Source: Micrococcales bacterium (GTDB lineage: Bacteria; Actinomycetota; Actinomycetes; Actinomycetales; Microbacteriaceae). Taken from it: a stretch of DNA of 51,699 nucleotides. The notes under the pieces were generated by a model. The model was not told the DNA's origin. It was given only the letters and a program-made list of their open reading frames with translations, and ran no database searches. This document shows positions 26,142-37,103 of this stretch, in pieces. The DNA lies in contig JAHEGC010000001.1 in assembly GCA_024639965.1 (NCBI GenBank), positions 22,660 to 74,358 of the forward strand, written 5' to 3'. Position 1 is the stretch's first letter. Each line of letters opens with the position of its first letter. The position numbers and the translations under genes are program-made.

Positions 26142-27079
26142 AGCACCTTCTCAGCACCCGCGATCTTTCGCGCGACGACGCCGTGGCGATTCTCGACACC
26201 GCACTCGACATGGCGGAAGTTCGTCAACGCGACGTCAAAAAGCTCCCGACACTGCGTGGAAAGACAGTGGCCAATGTCTTCTTCGAAGACTCCACGCGCA
26301 CCCGTTTATCCTTCGAAGCGGCGGCACTCGCCCTCTCCGCCGATGTGACGACATTCACCGCCCAGGGTTCGAGTGTGTCCAAGGGGGAGAGCCTCAAGGA
26401 CACCCTCCAGACCATCGAGGCGATGGGGGCGGACTTCATCGTTTTGCGCCATCAGCACTCTGGAGCGGCACAGGCGGTTGTCGACAATCGTTGGGTCGAC
26501 GCTCACATGATCAACGCGGGTGACGGCACGCACGAACACCCGACCCAGGCGCTTCTCGATGCCATGACAATGCGGTCGCGCCTCAAGGGCGACGCGGCCC
26601 GAGGTTCGGATCTCGACGACATTTCCATCACCATCGTCGGCGATGTCGTGCACTCCCGGGTAGCACGGTCTAACGCCTGGCTCCTTCACACACTCGGCGC
26701 CTCCGTCACGTTCGCTGCTCCGCGCACTCTCATTCCGCGCGGCATCGACCACTGGGGCGCGAAAGTCGTCGACACGCTCGATGAGGCCCTCGACGAACGA
26801 CCCGACGTCGTGATGTGCCTCCGCATTCAACGGGAACGAATGTCGAGTGGATTCTTCCCCTCCGAAACCGAATATTCGACCGTCTGGGGAATGACTCCGG
26901 CACGACTCGCGGCGCTTCCCGATACGTCGATTGTCATGCATCCCGGTCCGATGAACCGCGGGCTCGAAATCGCGGGTTCCGTCGCCGATTCGGCACAATC
27001 GACGGTGACCGACCAGGTCACCAACGGAGTCGCAACGCGAATGGCCGTTCTCTATCACCTGATGGGAGCCGACTCATGA
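26138..27079 (+). CDS. pyrB: Aspartate carbamoyltransferase catalytic subunit
   Basis: Condenses carbamoyl phosphate with aspartate. 313 residues with the carbamoyl-phosphate loop [20 protein letters not shown] (catalytic Lys from the neighbouring subunit), [13 protein letters not shown] and HPGPMNRG. No regulatory pyrI gene is present, as usual in actinobacteria. The start is GTG 26138, overlapping pyrR; the stop overlaps pyrC. Confidence 0.97.
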   Translation: MKHLLSTRDLSRDDAVAILDTALDMAEVRQRDVKKLPTLRGKTVANVFFEDSTRTRLSFEAAALALSADVTTFTAQGSSVSKGESLKDTLQTIEAMGADFIVLRHQHSGAAQAVVDNRWVDAHMINAGDGTHEHPTQALLDAMTMRSRLKGDAARGSDLDDISITIVGDVVHSRVARSNAWLLHTLGASVTFAAPRTLIPRGIDHWGAKVVDTLDEALDERPDVVMCLRIQRERMSSGFFPSETEYSTVWGMTPARLAALPDTSIVMHPGPMNRGLEIAGSVADSAQSTVTDQVTNGVATRMAVLYHLMGADS

Positions 27080-28380
27080 GCATCGTGATTCGCGGAGCGA
27101 GCCTCTGTGGTGAGACGTCGGCCGACATTCTCATTGAGAACGGCGTCATCACCGATGTCGGCACCGTTTCCGTGCGGGCCACGCGCGTCATCGACGCGAA
27201 CGGGCTCATCGCACTTCCCGGTCTGGTAGACCTTCACACACATCTGCGCGAGCCAGGAGGTGAAGGCGCCGAGACGATTCTGAGCGGTTCCCGCGCCGCG
27301 GCGAGTGGCGGCTTCACCGCGGTCCACGCGATGGCGAACACCAATCCCGTTGCGGACAATGCGAACATCGTCGAACGTGTGCAGGAGCGCGGACGACAGG
27401 CGGGCTACGTCGAAGTGCGGCCGATTGGTGCCGTCACGAAGAATCTCGAGGGGGAACAACTCGCCGACATTGGCGCGATGGCCCGCAGCACGGCACGAGT
27501 GACGGTGTTCTCCGATGACGGGAAGTGTGTGGGGGACTCTCTTCTCATGAGGCGGGCACTCGAGTACGTCGCCACGTTTGGGGGCGTTGTCGCCCAACAC
27601 GCTCAAGACCCACGTCTCACCATTGACGCACTCGTCAACGAGGGACCAGTGTCTGCCGATCTCGGTTTGCGCGGCTGGCCAAGCGTCGCCGAAGAATCGA
27701 TTATTGCGCGTGACGTCCTTCTCGCGGAGTACGTCGGCGCGCGTCTTCACATCTGTCACCTCTCGACGGCAGGCTCGGTCGACGTCATTCGCTGGGCCAA
27801 AAAACGTGGCATAGCGGTCACCGCCGAAGTCACCCCGCACCACCTGATGTTGACGGATGAGACGGTGCGCAGCAATTCTCCGATCTTCAAGGTGAACCCT
27901 CCCTTGCGCACTGCTGAGGACGTCGAAGCGCTCCGCGCGGCCGTCGCCGACGGCACGATTGACATCGTCGCCACGGATCACGCCCCGCACGCGAGTGCCA
28001 CGAAGGATTGCACATGGCATGACGCGTCCTTTGGCATGGTGGGGCTCGAATCGGCGCTTCCCGTCGTGCTCGCCACGCTCGTCGAACCGGGTCACGTCTC
28101 CTGGAAAGACGTGGCGCGCATCATGTCGACTACTCCCGCGACAATCGGACGGGTCCACGGGTACGACGCACCGCTCGTGGTTGGGTCTCCCGCACACATC
28201 ACCCTCGTCGACCCGACCTCCCGCGGAACGTGGTCGACCGATCGTCTGGAAGGCCTGTCGACGAACAGCCCCTATCTCGGAATCGAACTCCCGGGTCGCA
28301 TCGTCGGCACACTTTTCAACGGAACAGAAACCGTGGTCGACGGAACACTCGTCGACGCGGAAGCGCTAAGGAAACCATGA
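27076..28380 (+). CDS. pyrC: Dihydroorotase (class I)
   Basis: Zinc amidohydrolase that cyclises carbamoyl aspartate. 434 residues from ATG 27076 (overlap ATGA with pyrB). Metal ligands are seen in [10 protein letters not shown], in the VVAQHAQD and ICHLSTAGS histidines, and in ATDHAPH (Asp). The FSDDG motif is that of the long class I enzymes. The frame is open further upstream within pyrB without homology. Confidence 0.96.
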   Translation: MSIVIRGASLCGETSADILIENGVITDVGTVSVRATRVIDANGLIALPGLVDLHTHLREPGGEGAETILSGSRAAASGGFTAVHAMANTNPVADNANIVERVQERGRQAGYVEVRPIGAVTKNLEGEQLADIGAMARSTARVTVFSDDGKCVGDSLLMRRALEYVATFGGVVAQHAQDPRLTIDALVNEGPVSADLGLRGWPSVAEESIIARDVLLAEYVGARLHICHLSTAGSVDVIRWAKKRGIAVTAEVTPHHLMLTDETVRSNSPIFKVNPPLRTAEDVEALRAAVADGTIDIVATDHAPHASATKDCTWHDASFGMVGLESALPVVLATLVEPGHVSWKDVARIMSTTPATIGRVHGYDAPLVVGSPAHITLVDPTSRGTWSTDRLEGLSTNSPYLGIELPGRIVGTLFNGTETVVDGTLVDAEALRKP

Positions 28381-29504
28381 ACAACGACACCACACTGATT
28401 CTGGAGGACGGCCATCGATTCGACGGCGTCAGTTTCGGCGCCCGCGGCGAACGCATCGGCGAAATCGTTTTCCAAACGGGCATGAGCGGTTACCAAGAGA
28501 CGCTGACCGACCCGTCCTATGCCGGGCAGATCGTGGTGCAGACAGCACCCCACATCGGAAACACGGGGATGAATGAGGCCGATGAGGAGTCCCGTCGAAT
28601 CTGGGTCGAGGGATACGTCGTTCGAGACCCCGCTCGGCGCGCGTCCAATTTTCGGTCCGAGCGCACCTTAGACGACGACCTTATCGCCGGAGCCGTCGTT
28701 GGAATCTCGGGAATCGACACTCGAGCGATCACGCGCATCATTCGCGAATCGGGGGCGATGCGCGCCGGAATATTCCCCCTCGACGGGCGGTCAACCGAAC
28801 AGTACGTGGACGCCGTCATCACCGCACCGACGATGTCGGGTCGCAATCTCTCCACCGAAGTGTCCGTTGACAGCGCGTACATCGTCCCCGCCGTGGGCGC
28901 GTCGATCGGCACTCTGGCCGTGCTCGACCTCGGGGTCAAGCGGGCGACGCTCCATCACCTCGCCACGCGCGGATTCGACGTGCACGTCATTCCGCAGTCG
29001 GCGTCACTCGACGACATTCTCGCCATCGACCCCGTTGCCGTCTTCTATTCGAACGGGCCCGGCGATCCGAGTGCCTCCGGACGACACGTGGAGATACTTC
29101 GCGGAGTCCTCGAGCGAAAGATTCCGTTCTTCGGTATCTGTTTCGGCAACCAACTCCTCGGCCGTGCACTCGGGTTCGAGACGTACAAACTCAAATACGG
29201 TCACCGCGGCATCAACCAACCGGTGCTCGACAAGGCGACGGGTCGAATCGAAATCACCGCGCACAACCACGGGTTCGCGGTCGAAGCACCCACCGAGGGC
29301 GTCGTTGACTCCCCGGCAGGGTTTGGCAGAGTCGAGGTGAGCCACGTGGGTCTCAACGACAACTGCGTCGAAGGGCTCCGTGCACTCGACATCCCCGCGT
29401 TTTCCGTTCAGTACCATCCCGAGGCGGCCGCCGGTCCGCACGATTCCACGTACTTGTTCGATCGATTCCGCGAGCTGGTCGTGGCCGGAAAGGCGGCGAA
29501 GTAA
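28377..29504 (+). CDS. carA: Carbamoyl-phosphate synthase small subunit (glutaminase)
   Basis: Supplies ammonia from glutamine to CarB. 375 residues from ATG 28377 (overlap with pyrC). The N-terminal CPSase domain has [20 protein letters not shown], and the C-terminal triad amidotransferase has FYSNGPGDP, the nucleophile in [10 protein letters not shown], and YHPEA. A one-base overlap (TAATG) links it to carB. Confidence 0.97.
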   Translation: MNNDTTLILEDGHRFDGVSFGARGERIGEIVFQTGMSGYQETLTDPSYAGQIVVQTAPHIGNTGMNEADEESRRIWVEGYVVRDPARRASNFRSERTLDDDLIAGAVVGISGIDTRAITRIIRESGAMRAGIFPLDGRSTEQYVDAVITAPTMSGRNLSTEVSVDSAYIVPAVGASIGTLAVLDLGVKRATLHHLATRGFDVHVIPQSASLDDILAIDPVAVFYSNGPGDPSASGRHVEILRGVLERKIPFFGICFGNQLLGRALGFETYKLKYGHRGINQPVLDKATGRIEITAHNHGFAVEAPTEGVVDSPAGFGRVEVSHVGLNDNCVEGLRALDIPAFSVQYHPEAAAGPHDSTYLFDRFRELVVAGKAAK

Positions 29505-32500
29505 TGCCTAAGCGCGCCGACATTCACTCGGTTCTCGTGATCGGATCCGGACCCATCGTCATTGGCCAAGCGGCCGAATTCGATTACTCGGGCACCCAGG
29601 CCTGCCGTGTGCTGCGCGACGAGGGCATCCGTGTGATCCTGATCAACTCCAACCCCGCAACGATTATGACGGATCCCGATTTCGCCGACGCGACCTATAT
29701 CGAACCGATCACGACCGCAGCGATCGAGGCAATCATCGCAAAGGAAAAGCCCGACGCGATTCTCCCCACGTTGGGCGGACAGACTGCGCTCAATGCGGCC
29801 ATGGCGCTGCACGAGGAGGGAATTCTCGCGAAATACAGTGTCGAACTCATCGGTGCCAAGTTTGAGGCGATTCAGCGCGGCGAGGACCGTCAAATATTCA
29901 AGGACCTCGTCATCGACAGTGGCGCCGACGTGGCGAAGAGTGTCGTCGTCTCCACGATTGAGGGTGCCCTCGAGTTTGTCGCGGAGACGGGTTACCCCGT
30001 CGTCATTCGTCCGTCATTCACGATGGGGGGACTCGGTTCTGGTTTTGCGTACGACGAGCTCGAACTCCGTCGGATGGTTTCCAACGGTCTCCATGAGAGC
30101 CCGACGAGCGAAGTGCTCCTCGAGGAGTCGATTCTCGGTTGGAAGGAGTACGAACTCGAGCTGATGCGCGACACCTCCGACAACACCGTCGTCGTGTGTT
30201 CGATCGAGAACATCGACCCCGTCGGAGTGCACACGGGGGATTCGTTGACCGTCGCGCCAGCACTGACGCTGACCGACCGCGAGTATCAGAACCTCCGCGA
30301 CATCGGAATTCGTATCATTCGTGCCGTCGGAGTCGATACGGGAGGTTGCAACATTCAGTTCGCGATTGACCCGGTCGACGGTCGCGTGATCGTGATTGAA
30401 ATGAACCCTCGCGTCAGTCGATCGAGTGCTCTCGCGTCGAAGGCGACGGGTTTCCCCATCGCCAAGATTGCGGCGAAGCTTGCAATCGGTTATCGACTCG
30501 ACGAAATCCCCAACGACATCACGGGAGTCACTCCGGCGTCGTTCGAGCCCACCCTCGACTACGTCGTGGTCAAGGTCCCGCGCTTCGCGTTCGAAAAGTT
30601 CCCCGAAGCCGACACGACGCTAACGACCACCATGAAGAGTGTCGGCGAGGCGATGGCGATTGGACGCAACTTCACGACGGCATTGCAGAAGGCACTTCGC
30701 TCGCTCGAAAAGCGGGGGAGTTCGTTCCACTGGAACGGCGAGCCGGGTGACCGCTCGGCCCTCATCGCTGAGTCGCGGAAACCCACTGACGGTCGCATCG
30801 TCACGGTGCAGCAGGCCATGCGCGCGGGCGCGTCCGTGAGCGACCTGTTCGATGCCACGGCCATCGATCCGTGGTTCCTCGATCAGATCGCTCTCATCAA
30901 CGAGGTCGCTGAGGAACTCCGCCACACCGCGATGAACCCCGACGCAATCCGTCACGCCAAGAACCACGGGTTCTCGGACGCGCAACTAGCTCAGATCTGG
31001 AACCTCACCGAGGACGAAGTGCGTGCCTTCCGAATCGCGGAAGGCATCCGGCCCGTCTTCAAGACCGTCGACACGTGTGCGGGAGAGTTCCCGGCACTCA
31101 CGCCGTATCACTATTCCTCGTACGACTGGGAGACGGAAGTCATACCGTCCGACCGCAAAAAGGTCGTGATCATCGGATCGGGGCCTAACCGAATCGGGCA
31201 GGGAATCGAGTTCGATTACTCCTGCGTGCACGCATCGTTCGCCCTCGCCTCAGCGGGTTACGAAACCATCATGATCAACTGCAACCCGGAGACCGTGTCG
31301 ACGGATTACGACACGAGTGATCGCTTGTACTTCGAACCGTTGACACTCGAGGATGTCCTCGCGGTCATCGACGCGGAGAGCGCGAGTGGGGAGATCGTCG
31401 GCGCCGTTGTTCAGCTGGGCGGTCAAACCGCTCTCGGTCTCGCGCACGGGCTCGAGCAGAACGGAGTGCGAATCCTCGGAACCACTCCCGACGCCATCGA
31501 CATCGCCGAGGAACGTGGGCGTTTCGCCGACGTCCTCGACCGGTTCGACCTGGTCGCGCCACGCAACGGAATCGCGACTGACGTCGAGTCAGCGATCGCA
31601 GTGGCCGCCGAGGTGGGATTCCCCGTTCTTGTCCGTCCGTCCTACGTATTGGGTGGGCGCGGCATGGAAATCATCTACGACGCGGAGTCGATTCGCGATT
31701 ATTTCCGTCGCATCGCGGATTCGGCGATTATCGGTCCCCATGCACCGTTGCTCGTTGACCGTTTCCTCGAGGACGCAATCGAGATCGACGTCGATGCCCT
31801 GTTCGACGGCGAGCGTTTGTACATCGGCGGAATCATGGAACACATCGAAGAGGCCGGCGTTCACTCGGGTGACTCGGCGTGCACCCTTCCGCCGGTGACA
31901 CTCGGGTCGACGGTCATTGACCGCGTCATCGACGCAACGCGGTCCATTGCGACCGGGATCGGCGTTCGCGGTCTTCTCAACGTGCAGTTCGCGGTGTCCG
32001 CCGGCGTTCTCTACGTTCTCGAAGCGAACCCGCGGGCGAGCCGTACTGTGCCGTTCGTCTCGAAAGCGATGGGAACACAACTCGCCAAGGCGGCGTCGCT
32101 GATCATGGTCGGGCGGTCCATCGCCGACCTCATCGCGAGTGGACACCTCCCCGAACACGACGGTTCGCGCGTGCCCGCGACCGCGCCCGTGTCGGTCAAG
32201 GAAGCGGTTCTTCCGTTCAAGCGATTCCGCACGGTAGAGGGTCGGGTCGTCGACTCCGTTCTCGGCCCGGAAATGCGCTCCACCGGAGAAGTGATGGGAA
32301 TCGACCGCAATTTCCCGCTCGCGTTCGCCAAGAGTCAGGATGCGATTGGCGGGTTGCCGACGTCGGGTGTGGTGTTCGTCTCCGTCGCCGACCGCGACAA
32401 GCGTTCCATCGTCCTCCCCGTCGCTCGTCTCGCGCAGATGGGGTTCACCGTTCTCGCGACCGGCGGCACCGCGGAGATTCTCGCACGCAATGGAATCCCC

Positions 32501-32779
32501 GTCACCACGGTGCTCAAACACTTCGAGAGCGCCGATGGCGAACGTTCGGTCGTCGACATGATTCGGGCAGGAGAGGTCGACCTCATCATCAACACGCCCT
32601 CCGGCCGGAGTGCACGCGCGGACGGGCAGGAAATTCGCCGCGAAGCGGTCGCCGCGGACAAGCCGCTGGTCACCACAATCGCTCAGGTGAGCGCCGCGGT
32701 TTCGGCGATGGAAACCGCTGGTGCACCCATCTCGGTGCGCTCGCTCCAGGAATACGCGGCGGATCGAGCGAGTTGGTGA
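29504..32779 (+). CDS. carB: Carbamoyl-phosphate synthase large subunit
   Basis: Makes carbamoyl phosphate from bicarbonate, ammonia and two ATP for both the pyrimidine and arginine pathways. 1091 residues: two homologous ATP-grasp halves (first from [18 protein letters not shown], second from [18 protein letters not shown]), the oligomerisation domain between them, and a C-terminal MGS-like allosteric domain ([20 protein letters not shown], residues about 960-1075). Both halves keep their [15 protein letters not shown]- or [15 protein letters not shown]-type motifs. Confidence 0.98.
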   Translation: MPKRADIHSVLVIGSGPIVIGQAAEFDYSGTQACRVLRDEGIRVILINSNPATIMTDPDFADATYIEPITTAAIEAIIAKEKPDAILPTLGGQTALNAAMALHEEGILAKYSVELIGAKFEAIQRGEDRQIFKDLVIDSGADVAKSVVVSTIEGALEFVAETGYPVVIRPSFTMGGLGSGFAYDELELRRMVSNGLHESPTSEVLLEESILGWKEYELELMRDTSDNTVVVCSIENIDPVGVHTGDSLTVAPALTLTDREYQNLRDIGIRIIRAVGVDTGGCNIQFAIDPVDGRVIVIEMNPRVSRSSALASKATGFPIAKIAAKLAIGYRLDEIPNDITGVTPASFEPTLDYVVVKVPRFAFEKFPEADTTLTTTMKSVGEAMAIGRNFTTALQKALRSLEKRGSSFHWNGEPGDRSALIAESRKPTDGRIVTVQQAMRAGASVSDLFDATAIDPWFLDQIALINEVAEELRHTAMNPDAIRHAKNHGFSDAQLAQIWNLTEDEVRAFRIAEGIRPVFKTVDTCAGEFPALTPYHYSSYDWETEVIPSDRKKVVIIGSGPNRIGQGIEFDYSCVHASFALASAGYETIMINCNPETVSTDYDTSDRLYFEPLTLEDVLAVIDAESASGEIVGAVVQLGGQTALGLAHGLEQNGVRILGTTPDAIDIAEERGRFADVLDRFDLVAPRNGIATDVESAIAVAAEVGFPVLVRPSYVLGGRGMEIIYDAESIRDYFRRIADSAIIGPHAPLLVDRFLEDAIEIDVDALFDGERLYIGGIMEHIEEAGVHSGDSACTLPPVTLGSTVIDRVIDATRSIATGIGVRGLLNVQFAVSAGVLYVLEANPRASRTVPFVSKAMGTQLAKAASLIMVGRSIADLIASGHLPEHDGSRVPATAPVSVKEAVLPFKRFRTVEGRVVDSVLGPEMRSTGEVMGIDRNFPLAFAKSQDAIGGLPTSGVVFVSVADRDKRSIVLPVARLAQMGFTVLATGGTAEILARNGIPVTTVLKHFESADGERSVVDMIRAGEVDLIINTPSGRSARADGQEIRREAVAADKPLVTTIAQVSAAVSAMETAGAPISVRSLQEYAADRASW

Positions 32780-33585
32780 GTGGACTCAGCGTCACGTTCG
32801 AGGCGATTCGCGCCTCGTTCGGCCCGCTCTGTGTAGGGATTGACCCGTCCCGCGACAGTCTTCATTCCTGGGGCCTCCCCGACACCCCGGACGGCGCACT
32901 CGAGATGTCGCTCGGCGTTATCGACGCCGCGTCGGGTCGAGTGGGAATCGTCAAACCGCAGGTTGGTTATTTTGAACGATTCGGCGCGGAAGGCTTTCGG
33001 GCTCTGGAAAGCGTCTTCTCCGCGGCTCGTACCGCCGGTCTGCAGATCATCGCCGACGTCAAACGAGGCGACATCGGATCAACCATGGAGGGCTACGCGG
33101 AGGCGTGGCTCGGCGACGGACCTCTGGGGTCCGACGCCATGACGGTGAGCCCCTATCAGGGGTTCGGCGCGCTCGAGCCTGCTTTCGTCGCTGCGGAAGC
33201 TCGTGGGTCCGTTGCCTTCGTGCTCTGCGCGACCTCCAACATCGACGCGGCAACAGTGCAGGCAGCTCGTCACGGCGACCGAACCCTCCCCGCCGAAATT
33301 GCTCTGCTCGCTCGGGAGCGCAGCAATAACGACTACACCGTCGGTCTCGTCGTGGGAGCCACCCGGTCGCTGGCGGAGAGCGGGTTGACGGAAGAAAATC
33401 TCGTCGAATCTCTCATCCTCTCGCCGGGATTCGGCGCACAGGGCGCGGCACTCGGCGACCTCACCTCGATTTTTGGTCGTGCGTCGTCCTGGGTAATCCC
33501 GTCAGTGAGTCGTAGCGTCCTGCGCGGCGGTCCCGATGGAGTCGCCACCGCGATTGAGTCGCACCTCGCGGAACTGGGCCGTTAA
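32776..33585 (+). CDS. pyrF: Orotidine 5'-phosphate decarboxylase (type 2)
   Basis: Decarboxylates OMP to UMP. 269 residues from GTG 32776 (GTGA overlap with carB). It belongs to the longer PyrF-2 family: [16 protein letters not shown] at the start, the catalytic [18 protein letters not shown], and [10 protein letters not shown] near the C-terminus. It closes the pyr cluster; pyrD and pyrE are not here. A one-base overlap links it to the gmk fusion gene. Confidence 0.95.
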   Translation: MSGLSVTFEAIRASFGPLCVGIDPSRDSLHSWGLPDTPDGALEMSLGVIDAASGRVGIVKPQVGYFERFGAEGFRALESVFSAARTAGLQIIADVKRGDIGSTMEGYAEAWLGDGPLGSDAMTVSPYQGFGALEPAFVAAEARGSVAFVLCATSNIDAATVQAARHGDRTLPAEIALLARERSNNDYTVGLVVGATRSLAESGLTEENLVESLILSPGFGAQGAALGDLTSIFGRASSWVIPSVSRSVLRGGPDGVATAIESHLAELGR

Positions 33586-34463
33586 TGCTGGATCCACACG
33601 AGGCCTCCACGATCGCCATCGAACGTCGACGCGCCCGGGCGGCGGTGAAGCGATCGATCGCCACGGGGGATCGGGAGCCGCTCGCGGTCGCCCGCGTCGC
33701 GTGGGATATCGAGAACTCCGTAGAAGCCAGTTTGCGCATCACCGAATTCCTCGGCGCGATTCCGGGAATCGGAGCCATCAAGATTCCCCGAATCCTCGCC
33801 ACACTCGATATCTCCGAGCGCAAACGGCTCGGCGCGCTGGGGCGACACCAGATCGAGGCTCTTGGCGCCTGGCTTCGAGCTCGCCCCTCGTCGGCGGGCC
33901 TCGACATCGCGCAGGGCAAACTCGTTGTCGTCGCGGGTCCGACGGCGGTGGGCAAGGGAACCGTGCTCGCCCGTATCCGCGAACTGCACCCCGAAGTCAA
34001 ATTTTCCGTTTCCGCGACGACGCGATCCCCCCGACCGGGCGAGGTCGACGGGGTCCATTACTTCTTCGTGAGCGACGCGCGCTTCGATGAACTCGTGGCA
34101 ACGAATCAGATGCTCGAGTGGGCGGTGGTCCACGGGCACAATCGATACGGCACGCCGCGTGAGCCGATTGATGACGCGATTCGTCGCGGCGACAGCATCA
34201 TCCTGGAAATTGACATTCAGGGCGCCCGCCAGGTGAAAGCGGCGATGCCCGAGGCGATTCTGGTCTTCCTTCTTCCACCCTCGTGGGAGGAACTCGTCCG
34301 CCGGCTCGAGACGCGCGGCACGGAGGGTCCCGAGGAACAGGCTCGACGCCTGACGACGGCAAAAGTTGAGTTCGACGCCCAACATGAGTTCGACGTCGCG
34401 ATTGTCAACGACAATGTCGATGTCGCGGCCGAAGCCGTCGTACAATTGATGTCTATTGACTAA
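33585..34463 (+). CDS. gmk: Fusion protein: mycobacterial-type integration host factor (mIHF) domain plus guanylate kinase
   Basis: A single frame of 292 residues holds two parts that are separate adjacent genes in most actinobacteria. Residues about 8-98 look like mIHF/sIHF: basic helix [12 protein letters not shown], then [21 protein letters not shown] (the S13-like helix-two-turn-helix) and [20 protein letters not shown]. Residues about 110-290 are guanylate kinase: P-loop GPTAVGKGT (118-126), [21 protein letters not shown] for GMP binding, YGTPREPI, and DIQGARQVK. The kinase makes GDP from GMP; mIHF is a nucleoid DNA-binding protein. ATG 33585 shares a base with the pyrF stop. A start inside the frame producing kinase alone cannot be excluded. 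Confidence 0.92.
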   Translation: MLDPHEASTIAIERRRARAAVKRSIATGDREPLAVARVAWDIENSVEASLRITEFLGAIPGIGAIKIPRILATLDISERKRLGALGRHQIEALGAWLRARPSSAGLDIAQGKLVVVAGPTAVGKGTVLARIRELHPEVKFSVSATTRSPRPGEVDGVHYFFVSDARFDELVATNQMLEWAVVHGHNRYGTPREPIDDAIRRGDSIILEIDIQGARQVKAAMPEAILVFLLPPSWEELVRRLETRGTEGPEEQARRLTTAKVEFDAQHEFDVAIVNDNVDVAAEAVVQLMSID

Positions 34464-34486
34464 GTCGGAAGGCGCGTGACGCGAAC

Positions 34487-34729
34487 ATGAGCAAGGGAAT
34501 TATCGAACCCCCCATCGACGAGCTTCTCTCGAGGGTTGACTCCAAGTACCAGCTCGTCATCGTCGCGTCCAAGCGCGCACGTCAAATCAACGACTATTAC
34601 GCGGAGCGTGCCGAAGGCACCGTCATCACCGCGGGTCCGCTCGTCGAATCGACTATCGACGAAAAGCCGCTGACCATCGCGATGCGCGAGATCAACGAAG
34701 GGCTCGTGGAGATCGCTCCCGGCGTTTAA
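34487..34729 (+). CDS. rpoZ: DNA-directed RNA polymerase omega subunit
   Basis: Small RNA polymerase assembly subunit. 80 residues with [27 protein letters not shown] and the end [10 protein letters not shown]. It lies 23 bases after gmk; GGAAGG at 34466-34471 is too distant for a good ribosome binding site, so translation may depend on gmk. The gmk-rpoZ-coaBC order is conserved widely in bacteria. Confidence 0.95.
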   Translation: MSKGIIEPPIDELLSRVDSKYQLVIVASKRARQINDYYAERAEGTVITAGPLVESTIDEKPLTIAMREINEGLVEIAPGV

Positions 34730-34730
34730 C

Positions 34731-35918
34731 GTGTCCACCCGTCGCCCACGAGTCGTTGTTGGGCTCACGGGAGGTATCGCGGCATACAAGGTCGTGAGCG
34801 TCGTTCGTGAACTCGTTCGCCTGGGCGCCGACGTTCATGTCGTCCCGAGCGAATCGGCGCGTGAGTTCATTGGATTGGCCACGCTCGAAGCACTGAGCCG
34901 CAATCCCGTGCACACATCGATTTTTGATGAGGTCTCCGAGGTGAGACATGTCGCGCTCGGGCAGTCTGCGGACGTTGTGCTCGTCGCTCCAGCGACGGCG
35001 AACACGCTTTCCGCACTTGCCGAAGGCCGGGGTGATTCGCTTATTCTCACGACCATCCTTGCGACGCACGCTCCCGTGATCGTCGCCCCAGCAATGCATA
35101 CCGAGATGTGGGAGAACGCCGCAACGCGTGCGAATGTGGCAACGCTGCGCGCTCGCGGCATTCGTTTCGTCGGTCCCGTCGAGGGACAACTCACCGGAAT
35201 TGATTCCGGTGTCGGTCGTCTCGCCGACGTCGACGACATCGTCTCCGCGGTGTGGTCGGCCACCGCAGAAAAGGACCTGCTCGGCCGTCGAATCCTGGTC
35301 TCCGCGGGGGGAACTCGTGAGCCGATCGACCCCGTGCGCTACATCGGAAACAAATCGACGGGACACATGGGGGTTGCCCTCGCGGAGGACGCGCGCGACC
35401 GCGGCGCCATCGTCACCCTCATCGCGGCGCACCTAGAAGTGGACACTCCCACGGGTGTCGAGGTCGTCACTGTTTCCACAGCGAATGAGATGCGCGACGC
35501 CGTCTTCGCTCGTTTCGACGACTGCGACGCGTTCCTGGCGGTCGCGGCAGTGTCTGATTTTCGGGTGGCCAATCGGTCCGTGTCAAAGTTGAAGCGCGAA
35601 GCGGGAAGTCCCGAGCTGGTGCTCGAGCCGAATCCCGACATCCTTCGTGAAGCGGTCGAGCGTCGAACCAACCAGTTCATCGTCGGTTTCGCCGCGGAAA
35701 CCGACGATGCGGACTTTCTCACACTCGCCGCTGCGAAGGCGCGCCGTAAGGGCGCGTCGGTGCTTGTCGCTAATCTGGTGGGAGAGTCGCGCGGCTTCGG
35801 GAATATTGCCACGAACGTCGTGTTTCTCAACAGTGAGGGTGACATCCTCGATGAGGCCGACGGGTCGAAGCGAGATGTTGCTCACCGCATCCTCTCCCTT
35901 GTCAGCCGACAGAAATGA
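34731..35918 (+). CDS. coaBC: Bifunctional phosphopantothenoylcysteine decarboxylase / phosphopantothenate-cysteine ligase
   Basis: Two consecutive coenzyme A steps. 395 residues: the N-terminal flavin decarboxylase CoaC ([12 protein letters not shown], the histidine in [21 protein letters not shown], and [13 protein letters not shown]) and the C-terminal CTP-dependent ligase CoaB ([33 protein letters not shown]). GTG 34731 begins one base after the rpoZ stop. It overlaps metK by four bases. Confidence 0.96.
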   Translation: MSTRRPRVVVGLTGGIAAYKVVSVVRELVRLGADVHVVPSESAREFIGLATLEALSRNPVHTSIFDEVSEVRHVALGQSADVVLVAPATANTLSALAEGRGDSLILTTILATHAPVIVAPAMHTEMWENAATRANVATLRARGIRFVGPVEGQLTGIDSGVGRLADVDDIVSAVWSATAEKDLLGRRILVSAGGTREPIDPVRYIGNKSTGHMGVALAEDARDRGAIVTLIAAHLEVDTPTGVEVVTVSTANEMRDAVFARFDDCDAFLAVAAVSDFRVANRSVSKLKREAGSPELVLEPNPDILREAVERRTNQFIVGFAAETDDADFLTLAAAKARRKGASVLVANLVGESRGFGNIATNVVFLNSEGDILDEADGSKRDVAHRILSLVSRQK

Positions 35919-37099
35919 GTGCCATGAGCCTCCGTTATTTCACCTCCGAATCCGTCACCTCCGGTCATCCCGACAAACTGTGCGATCAGCTCTCCGACGC
36001 AATTCTCGACGCGATCCTCGAGCAGGACCGTGACGCGAAAGTCGCCGTCGAGTGTCTCGCGTCGGGAGGGCTCATTCACGTTGCCGGTGAGGTGACGACC
36101 GAGGGCTACGTCGACATCGACCGCATCATCCGTCAGGTGATTCTCGATGTTGGGTACGACTCCGCCGACGTCAACTTCGACGGTAGAACCTGCGGCATCA
36201 TGTTGTCCATCGCCGAGCAGTCCGCGGAGATCAACACCGCGGTCGTCGGGGGCGATGACCTCGGAGCCGGCGATCAGGGGATCATGTTCGGATATGCCTG
36301 TACCGAAACACCCCAGTACATGCCCGCCCCCATCTTCCTCGCCCACCGTCTCGCGGAACGGCTGGAACTCGTTCGCAAGGACGGAACACTCGGCTATCTC
36401 CGCCCCGACGGCAAAACTCAGGTCACGGTCGGTTACGACGGCACGATCCCCGTCAGCGTCACGGCTGTCGTTGTGAGCACGCAACACGCGCCGTCTTTTG
36501 CTGGCGAAACGGTGAGCCAGGATCGCATCCGAGCGGATGTCATCGAACACGTCGTCACCCCCGTACTCGCCGATTCCAACCTCGACCACTCGGATGTCAC
36601 CTTCTTCATCAACCCGTCGGGATCCTTCGAAAACGGGGGTCCGGGAAGCGATGCCGGTCTCACGGGTCGCAAAATCATCGTCGACACCTATGGCGGCGCT
36701 GCACGTCATGGTGGCGGAGCCTTCTCCGGTAAGGATCCCTCCAAGGTCGACCGTTCGGGAGCCTACGCAATGCGCTGGGTGGCCAAGAACGCGGTGGCAG
36801 CGGGTCTCGCGGATCGCCTCGAGGTGCAGGTCGCCTATGCGATCGGTGTCGCGCAGCCCATTGGTCTTTACGTGGAAGCGTTCGGCACGGAAAAATATCC
36901 ACTCGACGCGATTCGTCAGGTTCTGGAGTCCGTGTTTGACCTTCGGCCCTCCGCGATCATCCGCGACCTCGACCTCACCGGTCGTCGGTTTAGAGAGACG
37001 GCGGCCTACGGACACTTCGGTCGCGAGGGTGACAACTTCACCTGGGAGCGTCTCGACCGTGTCGGCGCAATCACGAAGGCGATAGCCGAACTCTCGTGA
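35915..37099 (+). CDS. metK: S-adenosylmethionine synthetase
   Basis: Makes SAM from methionine and ATP. 394 residues with [18 protein letters not shown], the [12 protein letters not shown] loop and [22 protein letters not shown] 35915 overlaps the coaBC stop (ATGA); an in-frame ATG at 35924 would remove three residues and is also possible. It is followed by priA five bases after the stop. Confidence 0.97.
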   Translation: MSAMSLRYFTSESVTSGHPDKLCDQLSDAILDAILEQDRDAKVAVECLASGGLIHVAGEVTTEGYVDIDRIIRQVILDVGYDSADVNFDGRTCGIMLSIAEQSAEINTAVVGGDDLGAGDQGIMFGYACTETPQYMPAPIFLAHRLAERLELVRKDGTLGYLRPDGKTQVTVGYDGTIPVSVTAVVVSTQHAPSFAGETVSQDRIRADVIEHVVTPVLADSNLDHSDVTFFINPSGSFENGGPGSDAGLTGRKIIVDTYGGAARHGGGAFSGKDPSKVDRSGAYAMRWVAKNAVAAGLADRLEVQVAYAIGVAQPIGLYVEAFGTEKYPLDAIRQVLESVFDLRPSAIIRDLDLTGRRFRETAAYGHFGREGDNFTWERLDRVGAITKAIAELS

Positions 37100-37103
37100 C
37101 GAC

